A stretch of DNA of 64,000 bases from Nocardiopsis coralli (lineage in GTDB: Bacteria; Actinomycetota; Actinomycetes; Streptosporangiales; Streptosporangiaceae). The notes beneath the pieces are model-generated. The model made no database searches. It was not told the origin of the DNA and saw only the letters and a program-made list of their open reading frames with translations. Of this stretch, positions 43,101-51,102 are shown in pieces; positions within the stretch are counted from its first letter, which is position 1, and every line of letters begins with the position of its first letter. A program made the position numbers and the translations under genes. The stretch spans positions 124,001-188,000 of the forward strand of contig NZ_JADBGI010000009.1 in assembly GCF_014892575.1 (NCBI RefSeq). The letters are read 5' to 3'.

Positions 43101-43898
43101 ATGGCCCGTTACACCCACGGCCAGCACCCCACCGTCACCGATTCCTACCGCTGGCGCAACGCGACCAATGCCGCGGCCTACGCGCTCGCCGAGTTCACCC
43201 CGGGCCGCACGGTGCTGGACGTGGGCTGCGGGCCGGGCAGCATCACCGTCGACCTGGCCAGGCGGGTGGCCCCGGGCCGGGTCACGGCCCTGGACTCTTC
43301 CGAATCGGCCGTGGAGCTGACCCGGCAGAGCGCCGCCGAGGCGGGGGTGGACAACGTCGACTTCGTGGTCGGTGACGTGCACGCCCTGGAGTTGGCCGAC
43401 GACAGCTTCGACGTGGTGCACGCCCACCAGGTGCTGCAGCACGTGGGCGATCCGGTGGCGGCCCTGTCGCAGATGCGCCGTGTGGCCCGGCCCGGCGGGG
43501 TGGTGGCGGTCTGCGACTCCGACTACTCCGGGATGTTCTGGTATCCGCGCCTGCCCGAGCTGGACGCGTGGATGGACCTGCACCAGAGGCTGGCCCGCCG
43601 CAACGGGGGCGAGCCGGACGCGGGCCGGCACATGGTCGCCTGGGCGCACTCCGCCGGGTTCGAGGACGTGCAGTACGTGGTCGAGGCCTGGAACCACTCC
43701 ACCCCCGACCGGCGCCCGTGGTGGGGGCAGATGTGGGCCCGCCGGATCCTGGAGTCGGACACCGCACGCCAGGCGCTGGAGGAGGGTCTGGCCACCCGCG
43801 AGGACCTTCAGGAGATCTCCGCGGGGTGGCTGCGCTGGAGCGAGGACCCCGACGGGGTGTTCGTGGTTCCGCGCGGGGCGCTGCTCTGCCGCGTGTGA
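43101..43898 (+). CDS. class I SAM-dependent methyltransferase
   Basis: 265 residues. SAM-binding motif I VLDVGCGPGS, acidic VTALDSS, motif II DSFDVVHAHQVLQHVGDP and post-motif ARPGGVVAVCDSD of the UbiE/ArsM-like group. Its substrate is not predictable; C-terminal WEDPDGVFVVPR-like ends occur in small-molecule methyltransferases. Followed by a MarR regulator, and preceded by two probable operators. Confidence 0.88.
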   Translation: MARYTHGQHPTVTDSYRWRNATNAAAYALAEFTPGRTVLDVGCGPGSITVDLARRVAPGRVTALDSSESAVELTRQSAAEAGVDNVDFVVGDVHALELADDSFDVVHAHQVLQHVGDPVAALSQMRRVARPGGVVAVCDSDYSGMFWYPRLPELDAWMDLHQRLARRNGGEPDAGRHMVAWAHSAGFEDVQYVVEAWNHSTPDRRPWWGQMWARRILESDTARQALEEGLATREDLQEISAGWLRWSEDPDGVFVVPRGALLCRV

Positions 43899-44006
43899 GC
43901 CGGTCGGCGCCGGGAGCGGGTGGCAGGTGCGGGGACCGCGGGTAGGCCTTCACCACGACCGCCCGGACCCGGCCGCCGGGCGAGGACGCCACCCGCGGAG
44001 GATCCC

Positions 44007-44414
44007 ATGTCGCAGCTGCCGATCGGTTTCTGGCTCAAACACCTGGACCGGCTCATCGAGAACGACTTCGACCGGATCCTGGCCGCCGAGTCGCTGGGGC
44101 GGCGCCACTGGCAGGTCCTGCACTCGCTGCACGAGGGTGCGGCGACCCTGGCGGTGTTGGACGAGCGCCTGGCGCCGTTCCTGGACGAGGAGGAGCTGAC
44201 CGCGGCGCCGGTGGTCGAGGCACTGCGCGAGCGGGGCTGGGTGGAAGGCCTGGTGTCGCTGTCGCTGACCGAGGCGGGCACGCGCGCCCACGCCGATCTC
44301 TTCGCGCGGGTGGAGGAGTCGCGGCGCCGGCTGAGCGAGGGCATCAGCGAGCGCGACTACCGTGCGGCGGTGGAGGTGCTCGAGCGTATGTCGGCCAACC
44401 TGGAGAACCGCTGA
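44007..44414 (+). CDS. MarR-family transcriptional regulator
   Basis: 135 residues, winged-helix type: SLGRRHWQVLHSLHEG, then the recognition segment APVVEALRERGWVE, the wing VSLSLTEAGTRAH and a C-terminal dimerisation helix. It lies 108 bp behind the methyltransferase and probably controls it through the 21-bp-spaced repeats. GGAGG lies just upstream of the ATG. Confidence 0.85.
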   Translation: MSQLPIGFWLKHLDRLIENDFDRILAAESLGRRHWQVLHSLHEGAATLAVLDERLAPFLDEEELTAAPVVEALRERGWVEGLVSLSLTEAGTRAHADLFARVEESRRRLSEGISERDYRAAVEVLERMSANLENR

Positions 44415-44419
44415 GCACT

Positions 44420-44442
44420 CCCCCGCGTGGGCGCCGCGGGGG
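44420..44442. terminator. hairpin between MarR and GNAT genes
   Basis: 8-bp stem CCCCCGCG / CGCGGGGG with 7-nt loop between convergent genes. Confidence 0.65.
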
Positions 44443-44451
44443 CCGGGCGGG

Positions 44452-45018
44452 TCACAGGAACGCGGTGAGGTCCTTGCTCATCTCCACGAAGGCCAGGTCC
44501 TCGCGTTTGGGTTCGCCGAAGGCCGGGTCTCCGTAGGGGAAGGGTTCGGTGCGCCCGGTGCCGGTGTAGCCGCGGCGTTCGTACCAGGCGATGAGCTCGC
44601 TGCGCTGGGCGATGACCATCATCCGCATCAGGGGTGAGCGCCACAGGCGGGCGGCGGTGCACTCGGCCTCGGCCAGCACGCGCCTGCCCAGTCCGCGGCC
44701 CTGGAAGCCGGGGGCCACGGAGAACATGCCGAAGTAGGTACCGCCCACCCCGCGCTGGAGTTCGCAGCAGGCCACGAGGGTGCGGTCGGACTCGGCCAGC
44801 AGCACGGTGGTGTCGGGGCGGGCCACCAGTTTGCGCACGGCGTCGGCGTCGATGCGCTGGCCGCCGAGCAGGTCGGCCTCGGTGGTCCAGCCCTGGCGGG
44901 AGCTCTGGCCCCGGTAGCAGGAGTTGACCAGGTCGGCCAGGGCCTGGGCGTCGGCGTCGGTGGCGGCGCGGTAGCTCAACTCGAGTGGGGCCGCGCCCTC
45001 GGTCTCGGTGCTGGTCAC
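44452..45018 (-). CDS. GNAT-family N-acetyltransferase
   Basis: 188 residues with the acetyl-CoA loop FSVAPGFQGRGLGRRVLAEAE and the C-terminal AWYERRGYTGTGRTEPFPYGD, typical of single-domain GNATs related to PhnO/RimI-like enzymes. GTG 45018 follows AAGGGGA. Substrate unknown. Confidence 0.85.
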   Translation of the reverse strand: MTSTETEGAAPLELSYRAATDADAQALADLVNSCYRGQSSRQGWTTEADLLGGQRIDADAVRKLVARPDTTVLLAESDRTLVACCELQRGVGGTYFGMFSVAPGFQGRGLGRRVLAEAECTAARLWRSPLMRMMVIAQRSELIAWYERRGYTGTGRTEPFPYGDPAFGEPKREDLAFVEMSKDLTAFL

Positions 45019-45133
45019 AGAGGTCCCCTTCCCCGTTTTTCCCCAGAACACGGTACCGGCCCGGCCGGTGCGCACCGGACACCGAGGGTCGGATCGCCCA
45101 CCGCCGGGGCCGGGGCGCGGGGTGTGCGGGGCC

Positions 45134-45769
45134 TCAGTCGCTGTCGCGGGCGAGGTGGTCGCCGATGCGGCACAGGAAGGTGCGCAGGCGCTGTTGCACG
45201 TCCTGGGCCCCGGTGACCAGGGGGGTCACGCCCAGTTGCAGGGCCAGGCCGTCGACGTAGGTGTGCAGGTGTTCGGCCCACTCCTCCACCCGGGGGTCGG
45301 GGTGCGGGCCGCTGGGGTCCTGCAGGGGCGCGTGGGCCAGGGCGGCGACCAGTTGGCGGTAGAGCTTGCGCTGCTGGTCCCAGCGTTCCTGGCGGTGTGC
45401 GTCCTGTTCGCCGAGCTCGCCGGCGGCTTCCCAGGCGCGGTACTCGGCGCGGCGGGTGGGGTCCAGGGGCAGCAGCTGTTCGGCGAAGCCGGCCACGCGC
45501 TCGATGAGGTCGGGGTCGGCGTCGGGGGCCTGGGCCCGCCGGGCCTGTTCCTGCAGGCGCTGCCTGACGCGCTGTTCGGAGAGCTCCATGGCGAAGAGCA
45601 GGAGTTGTTCGCGGGTCTGGAAGTAGTGGCGCAGCGCTCCGGCCGAGAGTCCGGCCTCGGCGGCCACCGAGCGGATGGACACGGCGGCGGGGCCCTGGTT
45701 GGCGATGACGCGCCACAGGGCCTGGGCCAGGTCGCGGCGGCGCTGTTCGTGGTCGACGATCTTGGGCAC
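45134..45769 (-). CDS. TetR-family transcriptional regulator
   Basis: 211 residues: N-terminal HTH (QALWRVIANQGPAAVSIRSVAAEAGLSAGALRHYF region, about 15-50) with the TetR_C_6/BetI-like C-terminal domain. GTG start at 45769 with GGGGGA immediately before it, so the message may be leaderless or have a short leader. Divergent from the GAP-family transporter gene across an AT-rich 88-bp region with repeated words; probably represses it. Confidence 0.88.
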   Translation of the reverse strand: MPKIVDHEQRRRDLAQALWRVIANQGPAAVSIRSVAAEAGLSAGALRHYFQTREQLLLFAMELSEQRVRQRLQEQARRAQAPDADPDLIERVAGFAEQLLPLDPTRRAEYRAWEAAGELGEQDAHRQERWDQQRKLYRQLVAALAHAPLQDPSGPHPDPRVEEWAEHLHTYVDGLALQLGVTPLVTGAQDVQQRLRTFLCRIGDHLARDSD

Positions 45770-45775
45770 TCCCCC

Positions 45776-45846
45776 GTTTTAGCACAACCGTGTTGCTTTA
45801 TTTAGCACGCTCGGGTTATTTTATTTGACACAGTCGTGCGAAAACC
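45776..45846. promoter_or_regulatory. AT-rich divergent promoter with three related repeats
   Basis: Three related units of about 23-24 bp start at 45778 (TTTAGCACAACCGTGTTGC), 45801 (TTTAGCACGCTCGGG) and 45824 (TTTGACACAGTCGTGC). They share TTTRRCAC. This is one of the few AT-rich stretches of the window and lies between tetR and the GAP-family gene; likely operators of the TetR protein. Confidence 0.5.
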
Positions 45847-45857
45847 TGGAGGGCGAC

Positions 45858-46547
45858 ATGCCAACGCTCGAGACCCTGCTGCCGGTGGCCGGACTGGCCT
45901 TACTGGACACCCTGAGCCCCACGACCCTGGGGGTGAGCCTGTTCGTGCTGCTCAGCGGCGTGCGCAACGTGGGCCGCCCACTGACGGCCTACCTGGCCAC
46001 CGTGGCGGCGTTCTACTTCGCCCTGGGGTGCGCCCTCATGCTGGGCCTGGGCGCGGTGCTCGAGCGCGCGGGCTCCCTGGCCGGCACCACCGCCGCCGGA
46101 TGGGTCATGGTCGTGGTCGGGGGTGCGCTGTTCGCCTACTCCTGGGTCATGCCCACAGGGCCCAAGACACGGCGCAGGCCCGCCTCGCTGCGCACCACCT
46201 CGATGATCGCCCTGGGGCTGGCCACCGGCGCCCTGGAGGCCGGGACCGCCTTCCCCTACCTCGGTGCGATCGGGATCATGACCGCCGCCGACCTCGCGCC
46301 GGGCGCATGGGTGCCCATGCTGGCCGCCTACAACCTGATGATGGTGCTGCCCCCGGTCCTGCTCTACCTGGGCCACCGCGCCCTGGGGTCGCGCATGCGC
46401 CCGCGCCTGGAGCGCTGGCGCGCCAAGGTCGACGGCGCCTCACGCGAGGCGATGGCCTGGATCCTGGGCATCGTGGGTGTGCTGCTGCTGGTCAACGGCG
46501 CGCAGACCATCGGACTGCGCCAGCTGTTGGACTCCGTCGGGCTCTGA
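45858..46547 (+). CDS. GAP-family (Sap-like) integral membrane protein
   Basis: 229 residues with six hydrophobic segments and the family N-terminus LDTLSPTTLGVSLFVLL. The GAP/Sap family includes the mycobacterial sulfolipid-1-addressing protein and is distantly related to LysE exporters. It probably exports a small lipid or amphiphile. GGAGGG lies 4 nt before the ATG. Divergent TetR probably controls it. Confidence 0.82.
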   Translation: MPTLETLLPVAGLALLDTLSPTTLGVSLFVLLSGVRNVGRPLTAYLATVAAFYFALGCALMLGLGAVLERAGSLAGTTAAGWVMVVVGGALFAYSWVMPTGPKTRRRPASLRTTSMIALGLATGALEAGTAFPYLGAIGIMTAADLAPGAWVPMLAAYNLMMVLPPVLLYLGHRALGSRMRPRLERWRAKVDGASREAMAWILGIVGVLLLVNGAQTIGLRQLLDSVGL

Positions 46548-46577
46548 GGGGGCCGGCCGCCCGGTCGTCGCCGCGGG

Positions 46578-46608
46578 TTGACCTCAACGAAGCTTGAGGT
46601 TCTACGGT
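46578..46608 (+). promoter_or_regulatory. MerR/SoxR-type promoter with 19-bp spacer
   Basis: -35 TTGACC (46578-46583) and -10 TACGGT (46603-46608) are 19 bp apart. The spacer region holds the palindrome ACCTCAA-N6-TTGAGGT (46581-46600), very like SoxR and related MerR boxes (CCTCAAnnnnnnTTGAGG). Long-spacer promoters need a MerR-family activator to twist the DNA. No merR gene is in the window. Confidence 0.75.
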
Positions 46609-46645
46609 CGTGGCGACGACACCGAACGAGCGGCGGGACAACCCC

Positions 46646-48541
46646 ATGAGCATGGAAATGGCCGCGTGGAACACCATGTACCACGCCACACACGCCCAGG
46701 AGGACAGCCGCCCCTTCTCCGCGGCCACCCTCAAACGCATCGGCGCCTTCGCCCGGCCCCACACCAAACCGTTGATCTGGTTCCTGGCCCTGAGCGTGCT
46801 CACCGCCGCCCTGGCCGTGGCCTCACCGCTGCTGGCCGGGCAGGTCGTCGACGTCATCGTCAACGGCGGCCCCCTGTCCATGGTGGGGGCCCTGGCCGCC
46901 CTCATCGCCGCCGTGGCCGTGGCCGAGGCCGTCCTGGGGCTGCTGGTGCGCTGGCTGTCCTCACGCGTGGGCGAGGGGTTGATCGTGGACCTGCGCACCA
47001 CCGTCTACGACCACGTGCAGCGCATGCCGGTGGCCTTCTTCACCCGCACCCGCACAGGCGCCCTGGTCAGCCGCCTCAACAACGACGTCATCGGGGCCCA
47101 ACGCGCCTTCAGCGACGTGCTCTCGGGCATCATCAGCAACCTGGTCACGCTGCTGCTGGCCCTGGGCGTGATGCTCGCGCTGTCGTGGCAGATCACCCTG
47201 ATCACCCTGGCGCTGCTGCCGCTGTTCGTGCTCCCGGCCCGGCGCATGGGCGCGCGCCTGGCCAAGATCGAACGCGAACGCACCGTGCACAACGCCGCCA
47301 TGGGCACGCAGATGACCGAACGCTTCTCCGCGCCCGGGGCGACCCTGGTCAAGCTGTTCGGGCGCCCGCGGTCGGAATCGGCCGAGTTCGCCCGCCGCGC
47401 CCAGCGCGTGGGCGACATCGGGGTACGCACCGCCATGGTCCAGGAGGTCTTCTTCACCGCCCTGACCCTGGTCTCGGCCCTGGCGCTGGCCCTGGTCTAC
47501 GGGCTCGGCGGTTTCTACGCCCTCTCGGGCACCCTGCAGGCCGGAACGGTGGTGTCCATGGGCATGCTGCTGACCCGCCTGTACGCGCCCCTGACCGAAC
47601 TGGCCGGGGCCCGCGTGGAGATCATGAGCGCCCTGGTCAGCTTCAGCCGCGTCTTCGAGGTGCTGGACCTCAAGCCCCTGGTGGACGAGCGTGCCGGCGC
47701 CCGCGACCTGCCCGAAGGCTCGCTGTCCCTGGAGTTCGAGGGCGTCGACTTCACCTACCCGGGCGCCGAGCAGGTGTCCCTGGCCTCGCTGGAGGACGTG
47801 GTCACGCTGGAGCACGTGCGCCCCAGCCAGGTGCTGCACGACGTCTCCTTCCGTGTCGAACCGGGGCAGATGGTGGCCCTGGTGGGTTCCTCGGGGGCGG
47901 GAAAGTCCACCATCGCCGCCCTGGCCCCGCGCCTGTACGACACCGACTCCGGGACCGTGCGCCTGGGCGGGCAGGACGTACGCGATCTGACCTTTGAGTC
48001 GCTGCGCTCGCGCATCGGGATGGTCACTCAGGACGGCCACCTCTTCCACGAGAGCATCCGCGCCAACCTGACCCTGTCCGCGCCCGGGACCAGCGATGAG
48101 CGGATCTGGCAGGCCCTGGAACGCGCACACCTGCACGAGCTGGTCGCCTCTCTGCCACAGGGGCTGGACACGGTCGTGGGTGAGCGCGGCTACCGCTTCT
48201 CCGGGGGCGAGCGCCAGCGCCTGACCATCGCCCGCCTGCTGCTGGCCGACCCCGAGGTGGTGATCCTGGACGAGGCCACCTCGGCTCTGGACTCCACCTC
48301 CGAGCGGGCCGTGCAGGCGGCTCTGGACGAGGCGCTGTCCGGGCGCACCTCACTGGTGATCGCCCACCGGCTGTCCACGGTGCGTGCCGCCGACACCATC
48401 TGCGTGCTGGAGGCCGGGCGCATCGTCGAGCGCGGGACCCACGCCGAGCTTCTGGCCCGCAACGGCCGTTACGCGCAGCTGTACCGCACCCAGTTCTCCG
48501 AGGACCAGGACGCCGGCGAGCAGGTCGGATCGGTCCTGTGA
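46646..48541 (+). CDS. ABC exporter half-transporter (fused permease and ATPase)
   Basis: 631 residues. The N-terminal type-I exporter membrane domain (about 30-320) has six spans; the nucleotide-binding domain (about 350-610) has Walker A GSSGAGKST, signature FSGGERQRL, Walker B VVILDEATSALD and H-loop IAHRLSTV. It acts as a dimer to export drugs or lipids. ATG 46646 fits the promoter, giving a leader of about 30 nt; a GTG at 46610 would lie almost on the -10. The MerR/SoxR-type promoter suggests induction by redox-active or toxic compounds. Confidence 0.92.
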   Translation: MSMEMAAWNTMYHATHAQEDSRPFSAATLKRIGAFARPHTKPLIWFLALSVLTAALAVASPLLAGQVVDVIVNGGPLSMVGALAALIAAVAVAEAVLGLLVRWLSSRVGEGLIVDLRTTVYDHVQRMPVAFFTRTRTGALVSRLNNDVIGAQRAFSDVLSGIISNLVTLLLALGVMLALSWQITLITLALLPLFVLPARRMGARLAKIERERTVHNAAMGTQMTERFSAPGATLVKLFGRPRSESAEFARRAQRVGDIGVRTAMVQEVFFTALTLVSALALALVYGLGGFYALSGTLQAGTVVSMGMLLTRLYAPLTELAGARVEIMSALVSFSRVFEVLDLKPLVDERAGARDLPEGSLSLEFEGVDFTYPGAEQVSLASLEDVVTLEHVRPSQVLHDVSFRVEPGQMVALVGSSGAGKSTIAALAPRLYDTDSGTVRLGGQDVRDLTFESLRSRIGMVTQDGHLFHESIRANLTLSAPGTSDERIWQALERAHLHELVASLPQGLDTVVGERGYRFSGGERQRLTIARLLLADPEVVILDEATSALDSTSERAVQAALDEALSGRTSLVIAHRLSTVRAADTICVLEAGRIVERGTHAELLARNGRYAQLYRTQFSEDQDAGEQVGSVL

Positions 48542-48580
48542 CAGGCCGGGGCGGGTGCGTGCGGGCGCATCCGCCCCCGT

Positions 48581-48616
48581 CCCGGTCCCCCGGTGGCGCC
48601 ACACCGGGGGACCGGG
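48581..48616 (+). terminator. 15-bp hairpin after the ABC exporter
   Basis: Perfect stem CCCGGTCCCCCGGTG / CACCGGGGGACCGGG, loop GCGCCA; no T run. Confidence 0.78.
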
Positions 48617-48645
48617 CCACGTTCGGGGGCTGACATGCTGGAGGG

Positions 48646-49302
48646 ATGCAGGCCTGCAGCGAACACATCACGCACCTGGCCGGGGTGTGGGCCCACGGGT
48701 GGGCCCTGTCCCGCGGCGTCGCACCCCCCACGGCCCTGGGCAGGGCCCACCGCCTGGAGGTGGGGCTGCCCCAGCACCGTGTGCGTTACGTGGTCGCGTG
48801 CGGGCGGGACCTGGCCTCGCACGCACCGGCCTGGACCGGGCCCGGAACGGTGGTCAAGGCGTTCCTGTCCGGGCCCGAGACCGAGGCGGTGCTGGGTCCG
48901 CGCTGGCGAGTGGGTGAGGGCGAAGTCCTCATGAGCGCCGACCTGTCCGCGGGCTGCGATCCTGCGCCCGAGCCCTACCGCATCCAGGTGCAGTCGCAAG
49001 GGGCCACCCACCGGGCGTTGGCCCTGGCCCCCGACGGGCGCGTGGCCGCCGAGGCGTGGGCGGCCCTGCACGCAGGCCACGCCGTCTTCGACCGGGTCGT
49101 GACCGACCCCGAGCACCGGCGCCGGGGTCTGGGGCGGGCCCTGATGGGCGCCCTGGGCCGTATCAGTGCAGGCCAGGGCGCCCACACGGGGGTGCTGGTG
49201 GCCACCGAGGACGGGCGCGCGCTCTACACCGCGCTGGGGTGGTCGGTGGTGTGCGAGGTGACCCCGGCGCTGTTGCCCGAAGGGGCGCTCACAGCTCCTT
49301 GA
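48646..49302 (+). CDS. GNAT-family N-acetyltransferase
   Basis: 218 residues. The acetyl-CoA loop VVTDPEHRRRGLGRALMGALG is near residues 149-168, followed by LVATEDGRALYTALGW. The N-terminal half lacks clear motifs. The Shine-Dalgarno GGAGGG touches the ATG, so the true start could differ. Substrate unknown. Confidence 0.8.
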   Translation: MQACSEHITHLAGVWAHGWALSRGVAPPTALGRAHRLEVGLPQHRVRYVVACGRDLASHAPAWTGPGTVVKAFLSGPETEAVLGPRWRVGEGEVLMSADLSAGCDPAPEPYRIQVQSQGATHRALALAPDGRVAAEAWAALHAGHAVFDRVVTDPEHRRRGLGRALMGALGRISAGQGAHTGVLVATEDGRALYTALGWSVVCEVTPALLPEGALTAP

Positions 49303-49840
49303 CCACCCGGGCGGGGTTGCCCACGGCCACCACGTTGGCGGGCAGGTCCTTGGTCACGACCGAGCCGGCGCCCACGACGGTGTTCTCGCCGATGCTGACC
49401 CCGGGGCAGACGATGACGCCGCCGCCCAGCCACACGTTGTCGCCGATGGTGATGGGCTCGGCGCTCTCCCACCCCTCCTTGCGCTCGGTGGCATCCAGCG
49501 GGTGGGTGGGGGTGAGCAGTTGGACGTTGGGGCCCATCTGCACGTACTCGCCCACGGTGATGGGGGCCACGTCCAGCATGACGGCGCCGCAGTTGACGAA
49601 GGTGTGCGCGCCCAGGGTGATGCGGTAGCCGTAGTCGACGGCCAGCGGCGGGCGCACGTAGGCGTCCTCGCCCACCGAGCCCAGGAGCTCGCGCAGGGCC
49701 TGCAGGCGTGCGGCGGTGTCCACGGGGGTGTCGTTGAAGGCGCGGGCGAGCTTCTCGGCCCTTTCCAGGTCGGCCTGGAGTTCGGGGTCCTCGGCCTTGT
49801 AGGGCTCTCCGGCGAGCATGCGTGCTTTCTGGCCGGCCAT
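49289..49840 (-). CDS. maa: maltose/galactoside O-acetyltransferase-like protein
   Basis: 183 residues: an N-terminal Mac domain (KARMLAGEPYKAEDPELQADL) and a left-handed beta-helix of hexapeptide repeats (FVNCGAVMLDVAPITVGEYVQ, VWLGGGVIVCPGVSIGENTVVGAGSVV) ending VGNPARVVKEL. It acetylates a sugar using acetyl-CoA. Convergent overlap of 14 bp with the GNAT gene. Confidence 0.9.
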   Translation of the reverse strand: MAGQKARMLAGEPYKAEDPELQADLERAEKLARAFNDTPVDTAARLQALRELLGSVGEDAYVRPPLAVDYGYRITLGAHTFVNCGAVMLDVAPITVGEYVQMGPNVQLLTPTHPLDATERKEGWESAEPITIGDNVWLGGGVIVCPGVSIGENTVVGAGSVVTKDLPANVVAVGNPARVVKEL

Positions 49841-49946
49841 GGGCACATCCCTTCGTCGGTGCTGGGGTTCCCGACGTTAGCGTCCGGACCCGCCGCACGC
49901 GCGGGGCTTCGCCCCCATCGCGCCCCGGGGGCGGTCGGGGCGGGGT

Positions 49947-50276
49947 TCAGTCCAGGTTCAGCCAGATTGCCACGGCATCGTCGCGGCCCTGGTTGGAGAT
50001 GCGGTGCGGGGTGGTGGAGGGGTAGGTGATGGAGTCGCCGGGGTGGAGTTCGTAGCTGTCGAAGCCCACGTCCACGGTCAGGACCCCGCTGACCACGTTG
50101 CCGATCTCGTGGCCGCGGTGGCGCACGTACTCGGCGTTCTGGCTGGAGTAGGCGCCGGGCGGGTAGACGGACTCGAAGTAGTTCATCCCCGGAACCGGGC
50201 CCGGGGTCAGGCGCCGGTAGCGCACGCCGTGGTCGAGTTCGAGCGTGGCGGCCTCCTGGTGGCGGGTGAGGATCCC
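49947..50276 (-). pseudogene. cupin-domain remnant of an HTH_XRE-cupin regulator (N-terminus lost)
   Basis: The frame encodes about 110 residues: the linker and cupin_2 domain of an XRE-cupin regulator (LELDHGVRYRRLTPG, MNYFESVYPPGAYSS, GHEIGNVVSGVLTVDVG, PGDSITYPSTTPHRISN). The HTH domain of about 70 residues that should precede it is absent. Homology stops at about 50276, at a CCCGGCCGGG decamer that is repeated at 50296. There is no good start with a Shine-Dalgarno; GTG 50225 is the first usable codon. It is either a decapitated gene or, if still translated, a stand-alone cupin. Confidence 0.65.
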
Positions 50277-50346
50277 CCGGCCGGGTCCGCTTGGGCCCGG
50301 CCGGGCACGCTGGATTTCGTTTTTTTCGAATGGGCACGATGGCGGC

Positions 50347-50814
50347 ATGGCACCGACACTGCGCGAACGAACGGTCCTTCCTCCCGACGACCTCACCGAG
50401 CTGGCCGAACTCGCGCGGGGCTTGGCCGGGGACCGCCCGTGCCGCGCGCGGCTCATCGGTCCGGACGACTCGGGTATCGAGGTCCCCGAGGAGCTCTACG
50501 GGGTCCTGTGCGATGTCGTGGCGGCGCTCTCCCAGGGGTTGGCGATCTCCATCGCACCGCACAACACCATGCTGACCACCCAGGAGGCAGCAGACCTGCT
50601 CAGCATCTCCCGCCCCACCCTGGTCAGACTCCTGCGTGAGGGCGAGATCCCCTTCAGCATGCGGGGCCGCCATCGCCGGATCCTGCTCCGCGACGTCCTG
50701 GAATACCAGGAATGCACCCGGCAGGAGCGAGAGCAGGTCCTGGACCAGATGGCGGTCGAGGCCGAGGGCATGGGTCTGTACGAGATGACCGACACCCCAG
50801 ATACCACCAGGTGA
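50347..50814 (+). CDS. HTH (excisionase/MerR-like) antitoxin of a PIN-domain toxin-antitoxin pair
   Basis: 155 residues. The C-terminal DNA-binding domain reads MLTTQEAADLLSISRPTLVRLL followed by GEIPFSMRGRHRRILLRDVLEY, the family that precedes PIN toxins in actinobacteria. An N-terminal alpha-helical region (about 1-75) and a C-terminal toxin-binding helix (EREQVLDQMAVEAEGMGLYE) complete it. The stop overlaps the next start (GTGA). Its cognate toxin is reduced to the tail described next, so it may be an orphan repressor. Confidence 0.8.
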   Translation: MAPTLRERTVLPPDDLTELAELARGLAGDRPCRARLIGPDDSGIEVPEELYGVLCDVVAALSQGLAISIAPHNTMLTTQEAADLLSISRPTLVRLLREGEIPFSMRGRHRRILLRDVLEYQECTRQEREQVLDQMAVEAEGMGLYEMTDTPDTTR

Positions 50815-51023
50815 GATCGGTAGGCCGTGGCTTTTCCCGCTCGCACGCGGACGACTTCCTCCTGGACCAACTCGACCTGTATCCGGGGCTGACGCTCGGC
50901 GTTCTCGAGAAGCAGGCCGCCTCCTACCGCCGCGAACCGAGGACCGTTCCCGGGGTCCTTGCCCTGCTGGAGCGGACCGGTGTTCCCCGGTTCGCCGCCG
51001 ACGTACGACGACACCTGCGCTGA
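50811..51023 (+). pseudogene. truncated PIN-domain toxin (C-terminal tail only)
   Basis: 70 residues in frame from a GTG that overlaps the antitoxin stop. DDFLLDQLDLYPGLTLGVLE and VLALLERTGVPRFAADVRRHL are the C-terminal tail typical of the partner PIN toxins of this HTH family. Those are about 185-195 residues long. The N-terminal PIN core with its catalytic aspartates is missing, as if about 120 codons were deleted between the start and RSHADDF. The nuclease should be dead. Confidence 0.7.
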
Positions 51024-51102
51024 GCACGCCCTGAACATGAGCGCCGTTCCCGGGCTGGTGGAGCCCCCTGGGCATGTACTGGCCGATGCGGTGTGCATCG
51101 GC

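Noticed and set aside
46610..46645. GTG start giving the ABC exporter 12 more residues.
   Set aside because: It lies 2 bp behind the -10 hexamer of the MerR-type promoter, before the expected transcription start.
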